The notes under the pieces are model-generated. The model was not told the origin of the DNA, searched no databases, and worked only from the letters and a program-made list of their open reading frames with translations. A stretch of DNA of 46,729 nucleotides from DATGZX01 sp035296965 (GTDB lineage Bacteria; Planctomycetota; Planctomycetia; Gemmatales; Gemmataceae), in assembly GCA_035296965.1 (NCBI GenBank), contig DATGZX010000350.1, positions 1 through 46,729 on the forward strand, given 5' to 3'. The first letter of the stretch is position 1. Each line of letters opens with the position of its first letter. Position numbers and translations under genes: made by a program. Of the stretch, positions 8,495-16,045 are shown piece by piece.

Positions 8495-10252
8495 ATGAAC
8501 CAAGGCGGATTGGACACACTTTTAAGTATTCTGCGCCACTGTGCGCAGAGCGAACCGAACCCATGGTATCCGTCGAAAGACGGCGCGCCAACGATTCTGC
8601 CCCGCAATGAATTGGACGCCCTGCTCGATCAACTGCGCCTTGGCGGCTTGCTTCGGCTGACCGACTGGGTTCCCGGTTCGGGCCAGGGATATGCCCTGAC
8701 GGCGGCGGGAAAGTATGTCCTCGAAAGTCCGCGCGAGTTGGCAAGCCTGCAAAACGGGCTCGCCCAGCCAGATCGAAAAGGGAGTCAGGAACAAGCCGCC
8801 GAGGCGAGTGACCCTTTCCTGAGCCAGGAGCGTTACGCAATTGTACGCGACGCCCTGCTGAGTCCTGTTGCCCCGACGCTGACGATCGCGCTGATCCTGC
8901 TCAATGTGATCTGGTTCCTGGTTGGCTTTGTGGAGGCCCTCCAGGCGCACATCCCCGCAAACACTTTTTTGTTTGCAAGTTCCCCCGTCATCCTCGAGCG
9001 CACGGGAGCGCTCCGCGGGGACTTCATCGTGCAGGGGCAATGGTGGCGCTTGCTCAGCTGCTGCTTCGTTCACATCGGCTTGGTGCACCTTGGCATGAAC
9101 ATGTGGTCGCTTTACATAATCGGCAAGATCCAGGAGAGCATGTGGGGCCGTCTCCGCTTGCTTGCGATCTACCTGATCGCCGGCCTAGGGGGCAGCTGCG
9201 CAATGGTCATTAGCAATCCCCATGTGCTTGGAGCGGGAGCCTCCGGCGCCCTTTTCGGTCTCATGTCTTCCCTTACCGTCTGGATTATCTTCAATCGTAA
9301 GTACATCGGCCGCCAGGCGACTGCCTGGCTTAGACGGCTGGCCATGGTCTTCGTGCTGAACATGTTCATCAGCAGTCTGCCAGGCATCAGCGCTTCCGCC
9401 CACATTGGCGGAGCAATCGTGGGTCTCATTGCAGCCGTGCTCTTCATGGAACAGCGCTTTCGGCACGGCATCCTGAGCTGGTTGTCACTGGCCGGCGTCT
9501 TGGCGCTGCCTGTGATCTGCATTGCGGCGGTGCTGGAGTCTCAAAAGCGCGACGAGCGCTGGGACTCGCTGGACTTCAAGTACGTGCGCTTGCCTCTCGT
9601 AATGGAGGCAAACGAGGAGGCGGCCCGCATCCGGGAACAGAAGATCGAGCCAATCCTTCGCCATGGAGTGGGTGACCTCTCCATGGATGAAGTAAAGCAC
9701 GTCCTCGATGCTTCGAAAGAAGCTCGTGCGAGCCTCGACCGTGGCATAGACATCCTGAGCAATGCCGGGCCCTACCGCGACAAAGAAACGGAGACATTGC
9801 GGGCGCAAGATCTCGCAATAATCAAACGCAAGAGAACAGTATTTGAGAAAGTTGAGGTGGACGACTTTGCCGGCCCCTTGGCGCGCGATATTCGACGGCA
9901 AGCACTGAAGGCAATTCAGAACGAAGTTCTCGAAGAGTTGAAGCTGGCTCCTCAGCAGCGCGATCCGCAAGCCGTGGCAGCGGCACTTGCTGTTCTCAAG
10001 CAACAGCAAGCAGAAATGGCCAAAGCAGACGAACTCCTGAGGAACGCAGGCCCCTATTCCAGTAAGACCGTGGAGACCCGCCGGGAGTACGTAGGCAATC
10101 TCCTCTCAGCCCAGGAGAAACTTTTTGCCTTGATCGCCGATCGCCTGGGGCAGGGTGCCGCCTGGACCACTGAGAAACAAAAGGAATTCGATAACCAGTT
10201 CCAGCAGTTGAACAAGGTTCTCGATCTCCGTGACCTATTTCATATTGGCTGA
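8495..10252 (+). CDS. Rhomboid-family intramembrane serine protease with extra N- and C-terminal domains
   Basis: Rhomboids cut substrates inside the membrane. This 585-residue protein has the catalytic pair Ser250 (GAGASGALFG) and His303 (SASAHIGGAIVG), and the conserved HIGLVHLGMN loop ahead of them, within a multi-helix core of about residues 125-350. The first ~90 residues resemble a winged-helix fold (LDALLDQLRLGGLLRLTDWV...GYALTAAGKYVL). After the core, ~220 residues are charged and helical, with two similar short repeats, ILSNAGPYRDKETETLRAQ and LLRNAGPYSSKTVETRRE. I chose ATG 8495 with an AGGGCGGG-type ribosome site; a TTG at 8465 in the same frame is the alternative. The protease call is firm; the partners of the extra domains are unknown. 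Confidence 0.85.
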   Translation: MNQGGLDTLLSILRHCAQSEPNPWYPSKDGAPTILPRNELDALLDQLRLGGLLRLTDWVPGSGQGYALTAAGKYVLESPRELASLQNGLAQPDRKGSQEQAAEASDPFLSQERYAIVRDALLSPVAPTLTIALILLNVIWFLVGFVEALQAHIPANTFLFASSPVILERTGALRGDFIVQGQWWRLLSCCFVHIGLVHLGMNMWSLYIIGKIQESMWGRLRLLAIYLIAGLGGSCAMVISNPHVLGAGASGALFGLMSSLTVWIIFNRKYIGRQATAWLRRLAMVFVLNMFISSLPGISASAHIGGAIVGLIAAVLFMEQRFRHGILSWLSLAGVLALPVICIAAVLESQKRDERWDSLDFKYVRLPLVMEANEEAARIREQKIEPILRHGVGDLSMDEVKHVLDASKEARASLDRGIDILSNAGPYRDKETETLRAQDLAIIKRKRTVFEKVEVDDFAGPLARDIRRQALKAIQNEVLEELKLAPQQRDPQAVAAALAVLKQQQAEMAKADELLRNAGPYSSKTVETRREYVGNLLSAQEKLFALIADRLGQGAAWTTEKQKEFDNQFQQLNKVLDLRDLFHIG

Positions 10253-10588
10253 CTAGCGGATTGCCTGCATCTGCAATTGGTAGCTGTAGTATAAAACGAA
10301 GAAGACAGCGAGGCAGGCAAAGCTGACGAGCGCGGCGCTGGTGCGTGGCCGGTAGCGCGCCACTACGAGCACGACACCGACAACGACCGTGATCGCTGCG
10401 ATCTTGAAGATCACTAGCCCTTGCCAGCCGAAGCGTTCCAGCCAGGCTTTGGCAAACGGATTCCCTTCATTGATGTGGCCGCCACTGTTCTGGATGATCA
10501 GCCACGTAATATACAGGTCCGCCAGGCTGAGAAGGACGAAGAGAGCGAGTCCGTAGGCAGAGAGGATTTTGGCATTCATGGCTGGCAT
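10253..10588 (-). CDS. Small membrane protein, DUF5658-like
   Basis: A 111-residue protein with an N-terminal hydrophobic helix, the loop NSGGHINEGNPFAKAW, and two more hydrophobic helices. Polytopic proteins with a D-x-x-x-T helix and an E-x-N-P motif (here LADLYITW and INEGNPF) are grouped as DUF5658; no function is known. It ends directly next to the stop of the rhomboid gene, converging on it with no gap. Met1 (10588) and Met4 (10579) are both possible starts; GAGA upstream slightly favours the longer form. Confidence 0.65.
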   Translation of the reverse strand: MPAMNAKILSAYGLALFVLLSLADLYITWLIIQNSGGHINEGNPFAKAWLERFGWQGLVIFKIAAITVVVGVVLVVARYRPRTSAALVSFACLAVFFVLYYSYQLQMQAIR

Positions 10589-10933
10589 CGTCTGGGTTCT
10601 CTAAGCATCTAATCACTTTGTACAGGTCCGCAGGACTGTCTGGCTGCTTATTTTCGTCCAATTACTAGAATAATATGCGTATGTTCGGGTGCGGGGCCTT
10701 GCGCCACTGGTAGCGCAGAGACTCCACTTGCCAAGACAGCTGGTAGTGAAGTTGGCAATTGAAGATCGGGCCCGTTGGATTTCAATAAGTCTCATCGAAT
10801 CGCGAACTACTGTTAGCGGGGCAGTTCGGTCATTGGTTTTCTGGAAATATCGCGAACCGCGGAGATAAAGCAAAATGGCGTAATGGCGTGAATGTTGAAG
10901 AGCACCCTTCCCGAGTATTGAGAGAAGCCGACT
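10589..10933. other. Gene-free gap
   Basis: A 345-bp region between two divergent membrane-protein genes. It is somewhat AT-rich around 10655-10680 (AATTACTAGAATAATATG), where a promoter for either gene could lie. I see no convincing coding frame, RNA gene or repeat. Confidence 0.4.
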
Positions 10934-11638
10934 GTGAGCACTCCCATCGATCCCTCTGGCAACAAACCGCTATTCTCCTCCCTCGAGGCCTCGCAGCCCG
11001 TGAGCGTTGCTCCGCGCCACCCGTTGGGATTGCCGGCCGGCAGCGTGCGGGCACTCCTGGCGCTCATGATCCTTGGGCTGATCTGGGCGCTGGTCGCCCT
11101 GCAACAGACGCAAAACATCAAGCCGCCTCCAATCTACTTGTATTACCTGATGTTCCTGGCGCTCGGCCATTTTTTTGCCGCCCACGGCAAATCGATCGCT
11201 GGTAAAGGATCCTCGGAGCCCTCGCCTCTGCATTTGCCTCGCGGCGTGATTCGCACGCTCCTCCTCCTTGGGTTTGTGGCAGTTTTCGCCTGGCGTTATT
11301 ACAAACTCCAGGATTTCGATAGCTTTCTCAAGCTCCCGGGCCCGAGTGACAGTGATGAACAACCCTTCCTTCCGTTCGTTCTCGTGGGGGCTTTCTTCCT
11401 GGGCATTCTCTCCACTCGTCTGGTCCGCCTGGGTCGGGGCAGTTCGGATGCAACGCCTTACTGGTTCCAGGACGTCCTCGCTTGGATTTCCCTGTTAGCA
11501 ATGCTCGGGCTGGTGGCCGAGGTCATCATTCTCGTCGTGATAAATCCAACGCTCGAGCCTGAGCGCCAATTGACGATGAAGAATTGGCAAATGGCATTGG
11601 CGGCAGTAATCAGCTTTTACTTCGGCGTCCGCTCTTGA
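10934..11638 (+). CDS. Membrane protein of unknown function with an internal duplication
   Basis: Not recognised. The 234-residue protein begins with a short polar stretch. It then has two related modules: LPAGSVRALLALMILGLIWA near residue 34 and LPRGVIRTLLLLGFVAVFAW near residue 98, each an LP-x-G-x-(V/I)-R-x-L turn leading into a helix. Two more hydrophobic helices occupy about residues 140-190, and the protein ends in ISFYFGVRS. This suggests a 6-helix membrane protein built by duplication. The GTG start has an AGAGAAG ribosome-site match 8 nt upstream. Confidence 0.65.
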   Translation: MSTPIDPSGNKPLFSSLEASQPVSVAPRHPLGLPAGSVRALLALMILGLIWALVALQQTQNIKPPPIYLYYLMFLALGHFFAAHGKSIAGKGSSEPSPLHLPRGVIRTLLLLGFVAVFAWRYYKLQDFDSFLKLPGPSDSDEQPFLPFVLVGAFFLGILSTRLVRLGRGSSDATPYWFQDVLAWISLLAMLGLVAEVIILVVINPTLEPERQLTMKNWQMALAAVISFYFGVRS

Positions 11639-11775
11639 GTCACTTCGGACATGGTTCCGTGCCCGGCTGTGGGTTGCCCCTGCGCTCTCGTCCTCGATTA
11701 GTTGCGTTGGCAGGAACTGGCATGGATACCCCCTTTGACCCTCTTTTGCATCGTCGTGACGAAGCAACTTTCTCA

Positions 11776-11805
11776 TTGACCTCGCACCCCACGCTGTCGC
11801 ATAAT
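11776..11805 (+). promoter_or_regulatory. Predicted housekeeping-sigma promoter
   Basis: TTGACC at 11776-11781 and CATAAT at 11800-11805 are separated by 18 nt. This is the clearest -35/-10 pair in the first half of the window. Transcription would start near 11812 and run rightwards through ~760 nt of gene-poor sequence into rny. It could serve rny as a long leader or drive an unrecognised RNA. Confidence 0.5.
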
Positions 11806-12035
11806 GATTGCAACCGGTAACACGATAGAAAAAGGTCGTGCGCCAGGAGGCGGCCTGTTCCCGCGTGGGACAGGTTCCGGCATCATGGAGGATGTGCGTT
11901 TTAGTTACTAAAGTTATTGGTTGTAAAAAGAGGTCCGCCGCTGTCGGGAAAAACGCATTGGCGTGTGGCCGGGAGCGCTGCGGTAATCGACACCAACCCT
12001 GGAACAAGGCACCACGAACAAGCCTGCGGTTTCCA

Positions 12036-12476
12036 ATGGTACTTGTCTTTTTGCTGTGGATGAGCTTGGTGCTTGGAGGAGCGGCCGGAGGTCTCTGGCT
12101 GGTGGAGGCTCTGCGCGGTAACTGGCTTCGATTGGCACGGGTGCGTGCGCCGCTGCGCCGCCCCGTATGGCGGAGTGACTGGGGTGTTCCCTACCCTAGC
12201 ATCGAGGGGAGTAGGTTCCTGTACCGGCAACGACAACTTGTAGCCCGCGCCGGGTGGCGTCCCGTTTTCTTGCTCACTCATCCCGCAATCTGGTTCCTAT
12301 CCCACCGTTTCGGTTGCCTTGGCCCTTACCGACTAAGGCCCCAGAGGCAAGGAAACGCTTTACGTGCCAACGTCACCGCGAAAATGACCCGGAGTGATAC
12401 TGCGTTTTGCCAGTTGGTTCGGTTTTACGGCAGCATACTGATCCTTGGTGCCCACTTGCCATTGATTCGAGAGTGA
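12036..12476 (+). CDS. Doubtful small membrane protein
   Basis: Not recognised. From the ATG at 12036 the frame gives a hydrophobic N-terminal segment (VLVFLLWMSLVLGGAAGGLW), followed by an Arg-rich 110-residue tail with no motif. There is no clear ribosome site, and the composition of the tail is not typical of a protein. It could equally be chance open frame within a non-coding RNA or leader. Listed only because nothing else explains the region. Confidence 0.2.
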   Translation: MVLVFLLWMSLVLGGAAGGLWLVEALRGNWLRLARVRAPLRRPVWRSDWGVPYPSIEGSRFLYRQRQLVARAGWRPVFLLTHPAIWFLSHRFGCLGPYRLRPQRQGNALRANVTAKMTRSDTAFCQLVRFYGSILILGAHLPLIRE

Positions 12477-12572
12477 GGACGAGACGGTGCATTAGTCCCC
12501 CCGCGCTGGTTACGCGCGCGGTGAATCTCCTGTTTTCCCTCTAGCTTAGCGGGCCGCCAACTGGAGTGGCCC

Positions 12573-14138
12573 ATGGAATTCCTTCCTTACCTGGTGGGCG
12601 CTCTGGTCGCTGTTATGATCGCCGTGCCGGCCGGTTACGGGATCGCCCGTTTCCTGGATCGCTCGCGCGAGAGCAGCGCCCGGGGTGAAGCCACCAAGAT
12701 CATCGATCAAGCGAAAAGACAGGCCGACAACTTACTGAAAGAATCCGAGCTGAAGGCAAAGGACGAAGTCTTCAAAAAGCGTGAAGAGTTCAATCGCGAA
12801 CTCGACCAGAGTCGCGCCGAGGTTCGCGAGCAAGAGCGCCGGCTCGAAAAGCGCGAGGATGTGCTCGATCAAAAGCATCAAGTTCAATTGAAGAAGGAGC
12901 GAACCCTCGAGCATCTGCAACGAAAACTGGACGAGAAACGTAAGCACGTCGACAAGCGCTCTCAGGATCTCGACCACCTGATCGAGGAGCAAACCGAGAA
13001 ATTGCATCAAATCACCGGCATGAGCCGGGAGCAGGCTGAGGCCCTCTTGCTGGAACGCCTGGAAATCGCGCTCAGCGAGGAAGTTGCCAGTCGCATTCAA
13101 AAGCGGGAGGAGCACATTCGCGTCACGGCCGAGGAGAAGGCCCGTGAAATCCTGGCGACGGCCATCCAGCGCTTCGGGGCGGCACACACCGCGGATACCA
13201 CCGTCAGCACCGTGGACATTCCCAGCGACGACATGAAAGGCCGGATCATCGGCCGCGAAGGCCGAAACATCCGCACCTTCGAGAAGTCCACCGGCGTGGA
13301 CGTCATCGTCGATGACACGCCGGGAGTCGTGATTGTCAGCGCCTTCGACAATGTTCGCCGGGAAATTGCCCGCCTGGCGCTCACCAAGCTTATCCAGGAC
13401 GGCCGCATCCATCCCTCGCGGATCGAGGAAGTGGTTAAGGAGACACAAGAAGAGATGGAGAAGCACATCCTGGAAGTCGGCAAGACGGCTGTGCTGGAGG
13501 CCAACGTCAACCCGGTCAACGAAAAGCTCATGCAGCTCCTGGGCAGGCTCAAGTTCCGGACGAGTTACAGCCAAAACGTACTGCAACACAGCCTGGAGGT
13601 GGCCCATCTGAGCGGCCTGATGGCCGAGGAACTGGGACTGAATGGGCAGCTGGCCCGTCGCTGCGGGTTGCTCCACGATGTGGGTAAGGCGGCCGACCAC
13701 GAAATGGAGGGCGGCCACCCCAAGGTCGGCGCCGAATTGGCCAAGCGCTACGGCGAGACGAGCAAGGAGGTCTTGCACGCCATCATCGGCCATCACGATG
13801 ACGTCACCATCGACCACGTCTATACAGTGCTGGTCGCCTCGGCAGACGCGATCAGTGCATCTCGACCGGGGGCGCGACGCGAGACTTTGGAGAAATACGT
13901 CAAGCGTTTGGAAGAGCTGGAAGCCGTGGCGTCCAGCTTTCCGGGGATCGAGCACGCCTACGCCATCCAGGCTGGTCGCGAGGTGCGCGTCATCGCCAGT
14001 GCCTCGCAGACTTCCGACAGCGATGCCGTCCGCATCTGCCGCGACATCGCCAAAGCCATCGAGGAACAGCTGAACTACCCCGGCGAAATCAAGGTGACCG
14101 TAGTTCGCGAAACGCGAGCGGTGGAGTTCGCGCGCTAG
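12573..14138 (+). CDS. rny: Ribonuclease Y
   Basis: RNase Y is a membrane-tethered endoribonuclease that starts mRNA turnover. The 521-residue protein has the standard order. There is one N-terminal membrane helix (about residues 4-26), a long coiled coil (~30-190) and a KH RNA-binding domain (~211-275, with IPSDDMKGRIIGREGRNIR and an I-x-G-R-E-G-R-N core). The HD hydrolase domain (~335-430) shows LLHDVGK and GHHDD metal-binding motifs. Length and layout match the family. The ATG is preceded by GGAG at suitable spacing. ymdB follows 85 bp downstream in the same direction, as in many bacteria, which supports both calls. Confidence 0.97.
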   Translation: MEFLPYLVGALVAVMIAVPAGYGIARFLDRSRESSARGEATKIIDQAKRQADNLLKESELKAKDEVFKKREEFNRELDQSRAEVREQERRLEKREDVLDQKHQVQLKKERTLEHLQRKLDEKRKHVDKRSQDLDHLIEEQTEKLHQITGMSREQAEALLLERLEIALSEEVASRIQKREEHIRVTAEEKAREILATAIQRFGAAHTADTTVSTVDIPSDDMKGRIIGREGRNIRTFEKSTGVDVIVDDTPGVVIVSAFDNVRREIARLALTKLIQDGRIHPSRIEEVVKETQEEMEKHILEVGKTAVLEANVNPVNEKLMQLLGRLKFRTSYSQNVLQHSLEVAHLSGLMAEELGLNGQLARRCGLLHDVGKAADHEMEGGHPKVGAELAKRYGETSKEVLHAIIGHHDDVTIDHVYTVLVASADAISASRPGARRETLEKYVKRLEELEAVASSFPGIEHAYAIQAGREVRVIASASQTSDSDAVRICRDIAKAIEEQLNYPGEIKVTVVRETRAVEFAR

Positions 14139-14156
14139 GCTCGGAGAGAAGGTGAA

Positions 14157-14185
14157 ATAGGTCCCATAGGACCCATAGGACCTAT
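14157..14185. repeat. Short tandem array of the 9-bp unit, copy 2
   Basis: Units ATAGGTCC, CATAGGACC and CATAGGACC plus TAT fill most of the gap between rny and ymdB. GAGAGAAGG before and CCCTCTC after give the array short inverted flanks. Because rny and ymdB read through it, it would be transcribed and could fold, since ATAGGTCC pairs with GGACCTAT. Confidence 0.75.
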
Positions 14186-14223
14186 CCCTCTCGGACAAAC
14201 TTTGAGGGTTAAGGATCCAAGCA

Positions 14224-15063
14224 ATGCGAGTTCTGTTCCTCGGCGACATTGTCGGCAAGCCAGGCGTGGCGTTCGTGAAACGGGCGCTGCCGCTGGTGAT
14301 CGGGCGGGAAGGCATCGATCTCGTAATTGCCGATGCGGAGAATGCCGCGGATGGTTCCGGTTTGACACCCAAGGATTACCGGCAACTGCGCCAGGCAGGA
14401 GTGGACCTGGTGACGCTTGGGGACCATGTCTACCGCAAGAAGGACATTATCGCGACGCTAGAGCAGGATGAGCGCATTTGCAGACCAGCTAATTTCCCGG
14501 ACGGGGCTCCGGGTCGCGATTTTGCCAGCGCTGCTGCCAAGGATGGAACGATGGTGGCGGCCTTTTGCTTGCTTGGTCGCACGTACATGCGGCCTGTCGA
14601 GTGTCCCTATCGAGCGGCAGACCGCGTTCTCGGGCAACTTGCAACCAAGACGCGGTGCGTGATCGTAGACATGCACGCCGAAGCGACTGCAGATAAGTAT
14701 CTGATGGCTCACCATCTCAAGGGGCGCGTGAGCGCCGTGATCGGGACACACACGCATGTGCCCACGGCAGACGAGCAGGTCCTGCCCGGAGGCACCGCTT
14801 TCATCTGCGATGTAGGCATGACAGGACCTTACGATAGCATCCTGGGGCGCAGGATCGATCGCGTGCTCTCGACGGCCGTCACATTTGTCCCGACTCCATT
14901 CGATGTGGCGACGGGCGACCTGCGCCTGGGAGGCGCCGTCGTCGACATTGACCTGGCCACAGGTCAGGCGACCAGCATTCGGCGGCTCATGGTGAATGAG
15001 GAAATGCTCGCGGGCATGCTGAAAGTGCGAGAACCGAGAGAACCAATTCGAGCACCCATGTAA
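14224..15063 (+). CDS. ymdB: YmdB-family metallophosphoesterase
   Basis: YmdB-type proteins (TIGR00282) are dinuclear-metal phosphodiesterases active on 2',3'-cyclic nucleotides and encoded next to rny. The 279-residue product keeps the metal-site residues Asp8 (GDIVGKPG), Glu39-Asn40 (DAENAADG), His151 (DMHAEAT), His176 and His178 (GTHTHVPTAD). The usual GNH motif reads GDH here (Asp67-His68), which changes one metal ligand from Asn to Asp. The downstream half has the family block FICDVGMTGPYDSILG. Position directly after rny supports a shared role in RNA decay. The ATG at 14224 lacks a strong ribosome site. Confidence 0.92.
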   Translation: MRVLFLGDIVGKPGVAFVKRALPLVIGREGIDLVIADAENAADGSGLTPKDYRQLRQAGVDLVTLGDHVYRKKDIIATLEQDERICRPANFPDGAPGRDFASAAAKDGTMVAAFCLLGRTYMRPVECPYRAADRVLGQLATKTRCVIVDMHAEATADKYLMAHHLKGRVSAVIGTHTHVPTADEQVLPGGTAFICDVGMTGPYDSILGRRIDRVLSTAVTFVPTPFDVATGDLRLGGAVVDIDLATGQATSIRRLMVNEEMLAGMLKVREPREPIRAPM

Positions 15064-15068
15064 GGCAC

Positions 15069-15094
15069 CCTCGCCCCCGTTCCCGGGGGCGAGG
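15069..15094. terminator. GC-rich hairpin between convergent genes
   Basis: CCTCGCCCCCG at 15069-15079 pairs perfectly with CGGGGGCGAGG at 15084-15094 around a TTCC loop, 5 nt after the ymdB stop. There is no T-run, so it may be a Rho-type barrier, or simply part of the composite repeat that continues into the 9-bp array at 15097. Confidence 0.5.
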
Positions 15095-15096
15095 CA

Positions 15097-15128
15097 ATAG
15101 GACTCATAGGTCCTATACGTCTCATATA
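15097..15128. repeat. Short tandem array of the 9-bp unit, copy 3
   Basis: Degenerate units ATAGGACT, CATAGGTCC, TATACGTCT and CATATA lie between the ymdB hairpin and a CCCCCCAACCGAGGAGAGGG stretch. This is the most diverged of the three arrays and lies between convergent genes. Confidence 0.7.
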
Positions 15129-15160
15129 CCCCCCCAACCGAGGAGAGGGCCGCGCCTGTA

Positions 15161-15517
15161 CTAGCGCGGGCTTGCCGGCCGAGTCGTGCCTGCCGTCCGT
15201 ACGCGCTTCTGGATGTCCGTCTCGAGAACACCGTACATGCTCTCGTGTTGCTGGACCGCCATGTGCAAGGCGCCCAGAAGTCGCTTGGCCGTGAAGTAGT
15301 TCATGACCAAACGGTGGGTCAGCTTGACCGGTTCGTTCGGAATCGGGGTCATCTGCGTATTCAGACCGAAATCAAGAACCAATTCCTCTGGGGTTCCGGT
15401 GACCCGACAGAAATTGGCGTAAGCCGCAGAAAGCGAGGTGGTGTCCACGGCAAACTGCTGCTGTGCCTGAGGCGCAGCTGCCGTCGGCGCCTCGGTTTTT
15501 TTCAATTCATCGGCCAT
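15161..15517 (-). CDS. DUF3467 family protein
   Basis: A 118-residue protein with an N-terminal low-complexity Ala/Gln stretch, then a DUF3467 domain (about residues 24-95: YANFCRVTGTPEELVLDFGL, then a VKLTHRLVMNYFTAKRLLGA block). Members are small and sometimes found near proteases or gas-vesicle-like genes; no activity is established. AAGGAGA precedes the ATG. It converges with ymdB. Confidence 0.85.
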   Translation of the reverse strand: MADELKKTEAPTAAAPQAQQQFAVDTTSLSAAYANFCRVTGTPEELVLDFGLNTQMTPIPNEPVKLTHRLVMNYFTAKRLLGALHMAVQQHESMYGVLETDIQKRVRTAGTTRPASPR

Positions 15518-16045
15518 CGATCAATCTCCTTCTTGCAAAACTGCCTCTAGGACAATCACTATCTCGACCGGCGGAGCCGGCTAACAACTCGTGGATGGAC
15601 GAGATGTGCGTCGCTTGATGCACGTGGTCCTTATTGTATTGCCCAATGGGGAGGTTCCGTCGCCTACCGGGCGGATTCTTCAAAAATCTTGATCTGCCCT
15701 AGGAGACTTTCCGCGCACGCGAACGCTGTCGAGCCGTCCTCATGAACCGGCGACGAGGCAATGCAAGAAGCCAATAGCACGGCGAGATTCCCTTGCGGGC
15801 AAATAGCGACGAGCATCAACAGGTTCCCCAGGCTATCCAAGTTCGGTCTACTGATCCTACGGAGCAATCCGACTAGCGCAAAGAGCGAATGCCCGGAGAA
15901 TAGAAGGCACCAATGGAAGTCCGTACGGGTTGTGCCGTTTATCCTATTTCTCGCCGACGAAGCCCGGCTCGGGTATACTAGCGCGCTGGCCGTGGACGTG
16001 GCCGGAATGTAAATTCGTTCCACTTTTTCGCGACAACATCCTGTT
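15518..16045. other. Gene-free gap
   Basis: 528 bp between divergent genes. Open frames on both strands here give no recognisable protein and lack ribosome sites. A GTATACT stretch near 15970 may be part of a promoter for the downstream PLP enzyme. Nothing else seen. Confidence 0.4.

Larger units (their letters stand above)
11639..12572. other. Gene-poor 0.9-kb region upstream of rny
   Basis: It contains a good promoter match at 11776-11805 and one doubtful small membrane-protein frame (12036-12476). Just before rny there is a GC-rich hairpin, CCGCGC..GCGCGCGG (near 12500-12521). I looked for the hallmark sequences of RNase P RNA, tmRNA, SRP RNA and 6S RNA and did not see them. Confidence 0.4.

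Noticed and set aside
12480..12572. Riboswitch upstream of rny
   Set aside because: Only a simple GC hairpin is visible; no known aptamer consensus could be matched by eye.
12732..14372. 546-codon minus-strand frame opposite rny and ymdB
   Set aside because: Antisense shadow of well-identified genes; no family features.
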